Positions 1-6,400 of a stretch of DNA of 14,387 nt are shown one piece after another. The first letter of the stretch is position 1. Each line of letters starts with the position of its first letter. The DNA is from Candidatus Omnitrophota bacterium (GTDB lineage: Bacteria; Omnitrophota; Gorgyraeia; 2-02-FULL-51-18; JAGOUK01), in the NCBI GenBank assembly GCA_015231685.1, contig JADGBA010000023.1, positions 1 through 14,387 on the forward strand, read 5' to 3'. The position numbers were made by a program, and so were the translations under genes. A model generated the notes under the pieces. It was not told the DNA's origin. It did no database searches and saw nothing but the letters and a program-made list of their open reading frames with translations.

Positions 1-89
1 CGATCGCCATGGAGAAGGAACTGCGCTTCGCCATTCGCGAAGGCGGCCGCACGGTGGGAGCCGGCGTCATCACGGAGATCATCGAGTAG
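1..89 (+). CDS. tuf: Elongation factor Tu, C-terminal end (partial)
   Basis: The last 28 codons of EF-Tu are visible, in the frame whose codons start at position 3, ending at TAG 87-89. The peptide runs from IAMEKELRFAIREGG to GVITEIIE, the very conserved C-terminal strand of EF-Tu domain 3. EF-Tu is the cytoplasmic GTPase that delivers aminoacyl-tRNA to the ribosomal A site. The rest of the gene lies upstream of the window. A second tuf begins at 14334, so this genome probably has two copies bracketing the cluster. tuf ahead of secE-nusG recalls the tufB-secE-nusG order of Escherichia coli. Identity is certain from the motif even though the fragment is short. Confidence 0.95.
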   Translation, partial: IAMEKELRFAIREGGRTVGAGVITEIIE

Positions 90-171
90 AATTGTTGTAA
101 ATCTTCCAAAACACGACCTGTGTGTGCGGGGGATTCTGTCGAATGTTTTTTGAAACTTTTAGTGAGTGAAA

Positions 172-321
172 ATGAGAGAAATCATAGATTTTGAGTGCAC
201 GACGTGCAAAAGGCGCAATTACACCGGCACAAAGAACAAGAAGAAGAGCACCGCGAAGTTGGAGCTCAAGAAGTATTGCCGCCATTGCCGCAAGCACACC
301 GGTCATCGGGAACTCAAGTAA
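172..321 (+). CDS. rpmG: 50S ribosomal protein L33, zinc-binding (C+) type
   Basis: This 49-residue protein begins MREIIDFECTTCKRRNYTGT and ends GHRELK, full length for L33, a small protein near the E site of the large subunit. Two CxxC pairs (C9/C12 and C36/C39) form the zinc ribbon of the zinc-dependent paralogue class; the C- class lacks them. The gene follows tuf after an 82-base gap and precedes tRNA-Trp. Initiation context is weak: no GGAGG-like sequence lies 5-10 bases ahead of ATG 172, only GTGAGTGAAA. An in-frame GTG at 166 would add two residues. I prefer the ATG because family members start MRE or similar. It was missed as an open reading frame only because it is short. Very confident. 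Confidence 0.96.
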   Translation: MREIIDFECTTCKRRNYTGTKNKKKSTAKLELKKYCRHCRKHTGHRELK

Positions 322-343
322 CTCCGGGGCAATTTGCCGGAGT
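321..343 (+). other. Hairpin between rpmG and tRNA-Trp
   Basis: ACTCCGG at 321-327 is exactly complementary to CCGGAGT at 337-343, with a 9-base loop. The stem starts on the last base of the rpmG stop codon. No T-run follows (the next bases are ATTTACCCTC), so it is not a standard intrinsic terminator. It could protect the 3' end of the rpmG message after RNase cleavage releases the tRNA, or act as a processing signal. The structure is seen in the sequence; the role is inferred. Confidence 0.55.
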
Positions 344-360
344 ATTTACCCTCGGGAATT

Positions 361-434
361 AGGCCTGTAGCTCTAATTGGTAGAGCAGTGGTCTCCAAAA
401 CCAATGGTTGGGGGTTCGAGTCCCTCCAGGCCTG
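361..434 (+). tRNA. trnW: tRNA-Trp, anticodon CCA
   Basis: A complete cloverleaf can be folded. The acceptor AGGCCTG (361-367) pairs perfectly with CAGGCCT (427-433), followed by discriminator G434. The D stem is GCTC/GAGC with loop TAATTGGTA. The anticodon loop CTCCAAA carries CCA at 395-397, which reads UGG. The T arm is GGGGG-TTCGAGT-CCCTC. The top pair of the anticodon stem (27-43) is G·A rather than a Watson-Crick pair. The 3' CCA is not encoded: CGT follows G434, so the CCA-adding enzyme must complete it. The gene sits inside a co-oriented protein-coding run, so the tRNA is probably cut from a polycistronic transcript by RNase P and 3' nucleases. tRNA-Trp directly upstream of secE is a known arrangement in several phyla. 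Confidence 0.97.
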
Positions 435-477
435 CGTCATCCAGTACGAAGTGCCGATTGAGTCGTAAGGCAAAATG

Positions 478-482
478 AGGAG
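478..482 (+). promoter_or_regulatory. Ribosome binding site deciding the secE start
   Basis: AGGAG at 478-482 lies 7 bases ahead of ATG 490, ideal Shine-Dalgarno spacing. An in-frame ATG at 475 has only AAGG (467-470) four bases upstream and would place AGGAG inside the coding region. The better site favours ATG 490 as the start. Confidence 0.7.
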
Positions 483-489
483 ATGGGGA

Positions 490-675
490 ATGATCGGAAG
501 AATCAGGCAATTTGTGACCGAGGTCCGAACGGAGATGGGTAAGGTGACTTGGTCCTCAAAGCAAGAGCTGATTCATTCGACGATCATCGTGTTGGCGGTC
601 ATGTTTTTCTTGTCGGTATTCATTGGTGCGGTTGATTTTGTGTATTCACACTTGGTGAAGTTGTTGTTGCGATAA
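490..675 (+). CDS. secE: Preprotein translocase subunit SecE
   Basis: SecE is the small membrane subunit that clamps the SecY channel in the SecYEG translocon of the inner membrane. From ATG 490 the protein has 61 residues, the short single-span form found in most bacteria outside the enterics, whose SecE has three spans. The amphipathic cytoplasmic helix carries the family signature EVRTEMGKVTWSSKQEL (residues 11-27), including the invariant KVTW. One hydrophobic segment follows at about residues 31-51, then a short basic tail ending LLLR. Starting at ATG 475 instead would add MRRWG. The gene follows tRNA-Trp by 55 bases and precedes nusG by 10. secE-nusG is among the most conserved bacterial gene pairs and supports the call. 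Confidence 0.96.
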   Translation: MIGRIRQFVTEVRTEMGKVTWSSKQELIHSTIIVLAVMFFLSVFIGAVDFVYSHLVKLLLR

Positions 676-685
676 TGGGGGCGTG

Positions 686-1216
686 ATGCAGTTGAAGTGG
701 TACGCGATTCACACTCAGACGGGACAAGAGGAGCATGTTCGCAACAATCTGGACACGCGCGCGCAGTCGCTGAACCTGCGCGAGAAGATTTCGCAGATCA
801 TTATTCCGACCGAGAAGGTCTCGGAAGTGCGCGGCGGGAAGAAAAAGGTCACGAGCCGGAAGTTTTTTCCCGGATACATTCTGATCGAGATGGAAATGAC
901 AGACGAAACCTGGTACCTCGTCAAGGACACGCCCGGAGTTACCGGTTTTATCGGCTCAGGCCGCAAGCCGCTGCCTCTCAACGCGCAAGAAGTTGAATCC
1001 ATCATCAAGGCCAGCGAAGAGAAGCAGGAAAAATCGACGCCAAAAATCAATTTTGAAAAGGGTGAATCCGTTCGGGTTAAGGAAGGGCCATTCGTGAATT
1101 TTAACGGAACGATTGAAGAGATTAATCCGAATAAACAGAAGCTCAAGGTGATGGTTGCAATTTTTGGAAGAACCACCCCCGTTGAGCTTGAGTATTGGCA
1201 AGTGGAGAAGATGTAA
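686..1216 (+). CDS. nusG: Transcription termination/antitermination factor NusG
   Basis: NusG binds the RNA polymerase clamp, raises processivity, and links polymerase to Rho or to ribosomal protein S10. The 176-residue product has the NGN domain first (KWYAIHTQTGQEEHV near the start; FFPGY at residues 60-64; the TPGVTGFIG segment after it). A C-terminal KOW domain follows, with VRVKEGPFVNFNGT at residues 129-142 and the closing FGRTTPVELEYWQVEKM. Length matches the usual form of about 175-180 residues, with no extra insertion domain. The start is ATG 686; GTG 683 is immediately upstream in frame and would add one residue. GGGGG at 677-681 is the only SD-like sequence. The stop TAA (1214-1216) shares its last A with the rplK start codon, indicating translational coupling. 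Confidence 0.97.
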   Translation: MQLKWYAIHTQTGQEEHVRNNLDTRAQSLNLREKISQIIIPTEKVSEVRGGKKKVTSRKFFPGYILIEMEMTDETWYLVKDTPGVTGFIGSGRKPLPLNAQEVESIIKASEEKQEKSTPKINFEKGESVRVKEGPFVNFNGTIEEINPNKQKLKVMVAIFGRTTPVELEYWQVEKM

Positions 1217-1662
1217 TGGCACAGCCCGCAAAAGGAAAGTCAAAGAAGAAGATCAAAACAACATTAAAGCTATACGCCCCGGCGGGGCAGGCCAATCCGG
1301 CGCCGCCAATCGGTCCTGCGTTGGGGCAGCACGGCGTCAACATTATGGAGTTTTGTAAGTCATTCAATGAGAGGACGAAGGATCAGAATGGATTGATCCT
1401 GCCGGCGGTGATTACGGTGTATGAGGACCGCACGTTCACCTTTATCATTAAGACGGCACCCACGGCGGTGCTTCTGAAGAAAGCAGCGGGATTAGCAAAG
1501 GCTTCGGGTGAGCCTAATAAGACGAAGGCGGGAACGGTCACCGCGGCGCAAGTCGAAGAGATTGCGCAAACAAAGATGAAGGATGTGACTGCTGCTGACC
1601 TGGAAGCGGCGAAGCGAACGGTTGCGGGAACGGCGCGCAGTATGGGCATCGACATTATTTAA
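1216..1662 (+). CDS. rplK: 50S ribosomal protein L11
   Basis: L11 forms the base of the GTPase-associated centre on 23S rRNA and is the target site of thiostrepton. The 148-residue protein has the N-terminal proline-rich helix ANPAPPIGPALGQHGVNIM, followed by EFCKSFNERT. The C-terminal RNA-binding domain ends in the conserved AGTARSMGIDII. Compared with the usual length of about 141 residues, it has roughly seven extra residues at the N-terminus, rich in Lys (MAQPAKGKSKKKIK). The start ATG 1216 overlaps the nusG stop by one base (TAATG). GGAG at 1204-1207, inside nusG, lies 8 bases upstream and serves as the ribosome binding site. A start further upstream at 1195 is in frame, but the MAQPAKG start with its ribosome binding site is better. 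rplA follows after 16 bases. Confidence 0.97.
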   Translation: MAQPAKGKSKKKIKTTLKLYAPAGQANPAPPIGPALGQHGVNIMEFCKSFNERTKDQNGLILPAVITVYEDRTFTFIIKTAPTAVLLKKAAGLAKASGEPNKTKAGTVTAAQVEEIAQTKMKDVTAADLEAAKRTVAGTARSMGIDII

Positions 1663-1678
1663 GGATGATGGAATCAAA

Positions 1679-2392
1679 ATGAAAACGACCAAACGCAAAA
1701 AACACAACGAAGGCCTGGTGGAAAACGGGAAAGTTTACACTCTTGAGGAAGCCGTTTCGCTGATCAAGAAGACAGCGTCCAATAAGTTTGACGCTTCCGT
1801 CGATATGCAGATGAAGTTGAATGCCGATCCGACAGCGTCTGATCAGGTGGTCCGGGGCACGACGGCTCTGCCGCATGGCACCGGAAAATCCGTGCGCGTG
1901 GTTGTGCTGACCCGCGACGAGTCGGGCAATGCCGCCAAAGAAGCGGGAGCGGACGAGGTTGGTAGTGATGAATTGATTCAAAGGATTATGGGTGGTTGGA
2001 TTGATTTTGATGTGGTGGTCGCAACGCCATCGATGATGAAAGATATTGCCAAGCTCGGCAGAGTGTTGGGGCCCCGAGGGCTTATGCCGTCACCCAAATC
2101 GGGAACAGTTACAGACGATCTGGCGGGAGCGGTCAAACAAATCAAGAAGGGGCGGATTGAGTTCAAGATGGACAAGCAGTCGAATTTGAACGCTTCCATC
2201 GGCCGGATTTCATTCGATGAAAAGGCGTTGGCGGAGAATGGGCGGGCACTCATGTTGTCTCTTATGACCGCCAAACCCAAATCGGTGAAAGGCGACTTCG
2301 TTCAAAGGGCCCATCTGTCATCGACGATGGGGCCGGGGATTAGGTTGGATGCCGGACAGCTTGTCAGGGAGGTCACCGTTAATGAATCGTGA
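1679..2392 (+). CDS. rplA: 50S ribosomal protein L1
   Basis: L1 forms the mobile stalk beside the E site that helps release deacylated tRNA; in E. coli it also represses translation of its own rplKA message. The product is 237 residues, close to the usual 225-235. It shows the typical basic start MKTTKRKKHNEGL, RGTTALPHGTGKSVRVVVLT in domain I, and KLGRVLGPRGLMPSPKSGTVT, the domain II signature. ATG 1679 has only a poor Shine-Dalgarno sequence (GGA at 1670-1672, or AAGG at 1661-1664 at long range), so translation may depend on ribosomes leaving rplK 16 bases upstream. The 3' end carries the strong ribosome binding site for rplJ and overlaps it by 11 bases. Confidence 0.97.
   Translation: MKTTKRKKHNEGLVENGKVYTLEEAVSLIKKTASNKFDASVDMQMKLNADPTASDQVVRGTTALPHGTGKSVRVVVLTRDESGNAAKEAGADEVGSDELIQRIMGGWIDFDVVVATPSMMKDIAKLGRVLGPRGLMPSPKSGTVTDDLAGAVKQIKKGRIEFKMDKQSNLNASIGRISFDEKALAENGRALMLSLMTAKPKSVKGDFVQRAHLSSTMGPGIRLDAGQLVREVTVNES
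2366..2373 (+). promoter_or_regulatory. Strong ribosome binding site for rplJ inside rplA
   Basis: AGGGAGGT at 2366-2373, eight bases before ATG 2382, is a near-consensus Shine-Dalgarno sequence within the last codons of rplA. It fixes the rplJ start and shows that L10 initiation is not left to coupling alone, despite the overlap. Confidence 0.8.
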
Positions 2393-2924
2393 GAGTTACG
2401 GCCGGCTGGCTAAAGTTCTTTTGAATGAGGAGATGAAGAAAGACCTCTCTTCAGCCAATCAAATATTTGTCACCGAGTACAGCAAGATGAGCACGAATGC
2501 ACTTGAGGGACTGCGCCGCAAGCTTCGCGGGGAGAAGACGCGTTATCGGGTAGTCAAGACCAGCATTGCGCGACGGATGGTTCCGGAAACGCCGTTCGGC
2601 GCAATTAAGGATGAAGTGCGAGGACAGTGCGCGCTGGCTCTTTCCGCCGGAGAAGTGACGGCGGTCTCAAAGATCATCGTGGAGTTTGCGGATGAGAACG
2701 AAACGTTTAAGGTCCGGACCATGATGATGGATGACACTGTTTACAGTTGGAGCAAAATCAAGGAGCTTTCGAAGCTTCCGGGGCGTCAGGAGCTTCTGGC
2801 GCGCGTTTGCGGCCAGCTGAATGCGCCGATCACCGGCCTTGTGGGCGCCCTGTCCGGGGTGTTGAGGAATTTTGTAAGCGTGTTAGATCAAATCAAGTCT
2901 CAAAAAGAGAAACCAACGTCATAA
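2382..2924 (+). CDS. rplJ: 50S ribosomal protein L10
   Basis: L10 (P0-type stalk base) anchors L7/L12 dimers to the ribosome. The 180-residue protein begins MNRESYGRLAKVLLNEEMKK and contains the globular domain with LRRKLRGEKTRYRVVKTSIA, which corresponds to the conserved YRVVKN segment. After LSKLPGRQELLARVCGQL comes the LNAPITGLVGALSGVL region and a C-terminal helix (NFVSVLDQIKSQKEK) of the type that binds L7/L12. The segment just before KIKELSKLPG reads VRTMMMDDTVYSW, where many L10 proteins have a Gly-rich turn; this is a modest divergence. The start overlaps rplA by 11 bases. rplL follows after 21 bases. Confidence 0.96.
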   Translation: MNRESYGRLAKVLLNEEMKKDLSSANQIFVTEYSKMSTNALEGLRRKLRGEKTRYRVVKTSIARRMVPETPFGAIKDEVRGQCALALSAGEVTAVSKIIVEFADENETFKVRTMMMDDTVYSWSKIKELSKLPGRQELLARVCGQLNAPITGLVGALSGVLRNFVSVLDQIKSQKEKPTS

Positions 2925-2926
2925 TC

Positions 2927-2940
2927 GAGGGGAACGGAGG
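2927..2940 (+). promoter_or_regulatory. Tandem Shine-Dalgarno-like region before rplL
   Basis: GAGGGG (2927-2932) and GGAGG (2936-2940) stand in series ahead of ATG 2946. GGAGG, five bases upstream, is the functional candidate and fixes the start of the extended L7/L12. A strong site suits a protein present in several copies per ribosome. Confidence 0.7.
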
Positions 2941-2945
2941 ATATC

Positions 2946-3398
2946 ATGACGGAACAAGCCACAGAAGCGCAAGCGGCCCAGGCAGAGAAGGCAGACGCCA
3001 AATCTGACAGTCTGAAGCCGAAGTTGAAGGAGTTAATTTCCAGTATTGAGACGATGAGTGTCATGGAGTTATCGGAACTCGTCAAAGCTCTGGAAGACAA
3101 GTTCGGAGTCACAGCGGCTGCGCCGATGATGATGGCCGGAGGCGCCATGCCCGGTGCGGCTGGTGGCGGAGCCGAGGAAGAAGCCAAGGACAGCTTCGAT
3201 ATCGTTCTTTCGGCGGCCGGAACCAACAAGATCGCTGTGATTAAAGAGATCCGCGGCATCACGACCTTGGGCCTCAAAGAGGCGAAGGATCTCGTGGAAG
3301 GCGCGCCCAAGACCGTGAAAGAGGGTGTTGCCAAGAAGGAAGCTGAGGAGATCAAGGCGAAGCTTGAAGCGGCGGGAGCCAAAGTCGAACTCAAATAG
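2946..3398 (+). CDS. rplL: 50S ribosomal protein L7/L12, N-terminally extended
   Basis: L7/L12 is the multicopy stalk protein that recruits and stimulates translational GTPases. The 150-residue product is longer than the usual 120-130. About 22 extra residues precede the dimerisation domain and are rich in Ala, Glu, Gln and Lys (MTEQATEAQAAQAEKADAK). The dimerisation helices carry ETMSVMELSELVKALEDKFG (residues 35-54). The hinge (about 57-82) is Ala/Gly-rich and unusually Met-rich (PMMMAGGAMPG, residues 60-70). The C-terminal domain is canonical, with NKIAVIKEIRGITTLGLKEA and GAPKTVKEGVAKKEAEE. GGAGG five bases upstream supports ATG 2946; no later in-frame ATG occurs before residue 37, which would cut the dimerisation domain. 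The stop codon lies in a small hairpin followed by T7. Confidence 0.97.
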   Translation: MTEQATEAQAAQAEKADAKSDSLKPKLKELISSIETMSVMELSELVKALEDKFGVTAAAPMMMAGGAMPGAAGGGAEEEAKDSFDIVLSAAGTNKIAVIKEIRGITTLGLKEAKDLVEGAPKTVKEGVAKKEAEEIKAKLEAAGAKVELK

Positions 3399-3409
3399 TT
3401 CATTTTTTT
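3387..3409 (+). terminator. Possible attenuator at the rplL-rpoB border
   Basis: GAACT (3387-3391) and AGTTC (3397-3401) form a perfect 5-bp stem around a 5-base loop, followed by A and seven T residues (3403-3409). The stem contains the rplL stop codon (3396-3398). With only two G-C pairs it is weak, so partial termination at most is expected, and a terminating ribosome would cover it. E. coli has a partial terminator at the same place, between rplL and rpoB, that lowers polymerase subunit output relative to ribosomal protein. That this is a functional counterpart is inference. Confidence 0.4.
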
Positions 3410-3448
3410 AATCTGGGCAGGGCAGTCAACAGACGAGGACCAACCTTT

Positions 3449-6400
3449 ATGGCGGTCAAAAGGCAGAACACGGGTCATATCCGTGAGGTATTGGATTTTC
3501 CGAACCTGACGGATGTGCAGACAGAATCGTACGCGCAGTTTCTGCAGTGGGGTGTGTCAAAGACCAAGCGCAAAGACGTGGGCTTGCAGGCCGTCTTTAA
3601 AGAGGTGTTTCCCATCGAGAGTTATGACGGGCAATACCGGCTGGAATACGTCTCCTACACACTGAGTGAACCGAAGTTCACCCTTGAGGAATGTGCCCGT
3701 CGCGGTCTTTCCTACGCTACACCGCTCAAGGTCCGTCTGAGGCTTAAAGGTCCCAAAGAAACGAAGGAGCAGGACGTTTTCATGGGCGAGCTTCCCTTGA
3801 TCACGCGGACCGGCACCTTTGTCATCAATGGTGATGAGCGTGTGGTGGTCAGCCAGTTACACCGTTCCCCTGGCGCCTCATACGAAAAAAGTCTCCATCC
3901 CAACGGAAAGACGTTGTACTCCGCGCGGATTATCCCCAACCGTGGAGCCTGGCTGGAGTTTGAATTTGATATCAACGACGTGTTGTATGCCTTTATCGAC
4001 CGGAGGCGGAAAATCCTGGCCTCCACCGTTCTCCGGGCTTTTGGGTTTTCGGAAGACAAGGACATTATTCAGGCATTTTGCGGATTGGAACGGGTGGAGG
4101 GACTTGCCCGCTATAACCCAAAGAACCTGATCGGGCACACGATCGCCGAGGATGCAGTTGATCCTGAGTCTCAGCTGGTTTTGGTCGAGAAGGGAACTCA
4201 GATCAACAAGGAGCTTCTGGCGAAGCTGATTCAGAAGGGCGTCAAGTCCATCATGATCACGCGTACAGAGGTCCCTGAAATCGTGGCTACTCTCAAACGC
4301 GATCACACCCACAACAGCGATGAAGCTTTGATGGATATCTATCATCGAATTCGTCCCGGTGATCCGCCGACATTGGATAGTGCAAAGAACTTGATTCATA
4401 GGTTGTTTTTTGATGTCGCCCGATACGATTTGAGTTCAGTTGGCCGCTATGTGATTAACCGCAAGCTTGATCTGAATTTGCCGGTTGAGCAACGTGTGCT
4501 GGACCAGCAGACGGTTATTGAAGTTGTGAAGCGCCTGATCCGGGTCAAAAACGGCGAAGCGGATATTGACGATATTGATCATTTGGGTAATCGTCGCGTT
4601 CGAACGGTCGGTGAACTTCTTCAGGCGCAGTTCCGGATCGGTTTGGCCCGATTGGAGCGGTCTTGCCGGGAGCGGATGGGGATCTACGATCTGGACACGA
4701 TGATGCCTCATAACCTTGTCAATTCGAAGCTTCTTTCGAGTGTGATCCGGGATTTCTTCGGCAGAAGCCCGCTTTCGCAATACATGGATCAAACTAACCC
4801 CCTGGCAGAATTGACACACAAACGACGCGTCAGCGCGCTGGGGCCCGGCGGCTTGTCTCGCGAGAGGGCAGGATTTGAAGTTCGTGATGTGCACCATTCC
4901 CACTATGGACGTATTTGCCCTATCGAAACACCGGAAGGTCCAAATATCGGTCTAATCGCGTCATTGAGCACCTACTCCAGGATCAATGAATACGGTTTTA
5001 TTGAGACGCCGTATCGCAAAGTGTCTGAAGGAAGGGTGACGGATAAGGTGGATTACCTTTCTGCTGATTACGAGGACCGCTATGTTATTGCGCAGGCGAA
5101 TGCGAGGTTGGACGAAGAAGGCAACTTCTTAGATAAGAAGGTATCCTGTCGGTTCAAAGGCGATTTTCCTTTCATGAGCCCGAAGCAGATTCACTACATG
5201 GACGTGTCGCCAAAACAGCTCGTTAGCGTGGCGGCGGGCCTCATTCCGTTTCTTGAGCATGATGACGCGAATCGGGCTCTCATGGGCTCAAACATGCAAC
5301 GACAGGGCGTTCCTCTTTTGTTTACAGAGGCGCCGCTGGTGGGCACCGGAATAGAGGGCCGTGTGGCGTCTGATTCGGGAGCTACGATTCTTTCGGAAGA
5401 CAATGGTGTAGTCAGCGCGGTGGATGCACGCGAGATAGTTATTGCAGGAAAGCGCTATCCCATGCACAAGTATCGGAGATCAAACGCGTCCACCACCATT
5501 AACCAGAGGCCGTTGGTCAAGTTGGGCGAAAAGATAAAAAAGGGGCAGGTGATTGCCGATGGCCCCGCAACCCAGCTTGGCGAGCTTGCATTGGGACGCA
5601 ATGTTCTGGTCGCATTCATGCCGTGGCGGGGGTACAACTTCGAGGATGCAATCATTCTCTCACAGAGGCTGGTTCGCGATGATGTCTACACATCGGTCCA
5701 CATCGAGGAATTTGAGATTGAGGCACGCGATACCCGCTTGGGGAAAGAAGAAATCACCAGGGATATACCGAATGTCGGAGAGGAAGATCTCCGTAATCTC
5801 GATGAAGAAGGCATTGTGAGAATCGGGGCAGAAGTGAAGCCGGGCGATATTCTGGTCGGCAAGGTCACGCCCAAGTCCGAGACCGAGTTGTCTCCTGAGG
5901 AAAAGCTGCTGCGCGCCATCTTCGGCGAAAAGGCCGGTGATGTTCGTGACGCTTCGCTTGTGGTTCCTCCGGGTGTGAGCGGCGTGATCATCGATACGAA
6001 GATCTTCGCCAGAAAAGGGCCGGCCTCCAAGTCCCGCGAAGAGCGGAAAAAGGAGCGGGACCTGATTGAGGGCATCAAGGCGAATTACGACAGCCAGATT
6101 CAGAAGTGCCAGGAGAATATGGAAGCCAAGCTCGCCAAGCTTCTTGTCGGAAAGCGTCTGGCGTCAAGCCTCGTAGATCAGGATTCAGAAGAAACCGTGA
6201 TCGCGGCAAAGAAAACCATCGGCAAGGGCGACATCAAGAAGCTTATTCTTTGCGATCTTGATTCGATCAAGATTGAGGGCGATGAACTTCTTGAAGAGGA
6301 TGTTCGTCGCATTGCCCGCGTCATGAATGACCAGATCGAGGAGCTTCGCTACGAAGAGGGGCGGGAAATTGACAAGGTCAAGCGCGGAGACGAGCTGCCC

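Noticed and set aside
90..171. Promoter or terminator in the tuf-rpmG gap
   Set aside because: I found no hexamer pair with proper spacing and no stem followed by T residues; the gap is left unassigned.
79..306. A 75-codon minus-strand frame over the tuf-rpmG gap and rpmG
   Set aside because: It is antisense to L33 and overlaps the tuf end. The predicted peptide is low-complexity hydrophobic without a credible start context.
697..1176. Open frames in other frames and on the minus strand across nusG
   Set aside because: NusG is unmistakable over the same bases; the alternatives have no family resemblance and no ribosome binding site.
3399..3448. Possible promoter for rpoBC in the rplL-rpoB gap
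   Set aside because: The 50-base gap shows no paired -35/-10 hexamers; TTTTTTT there fits a terminator-like element better.
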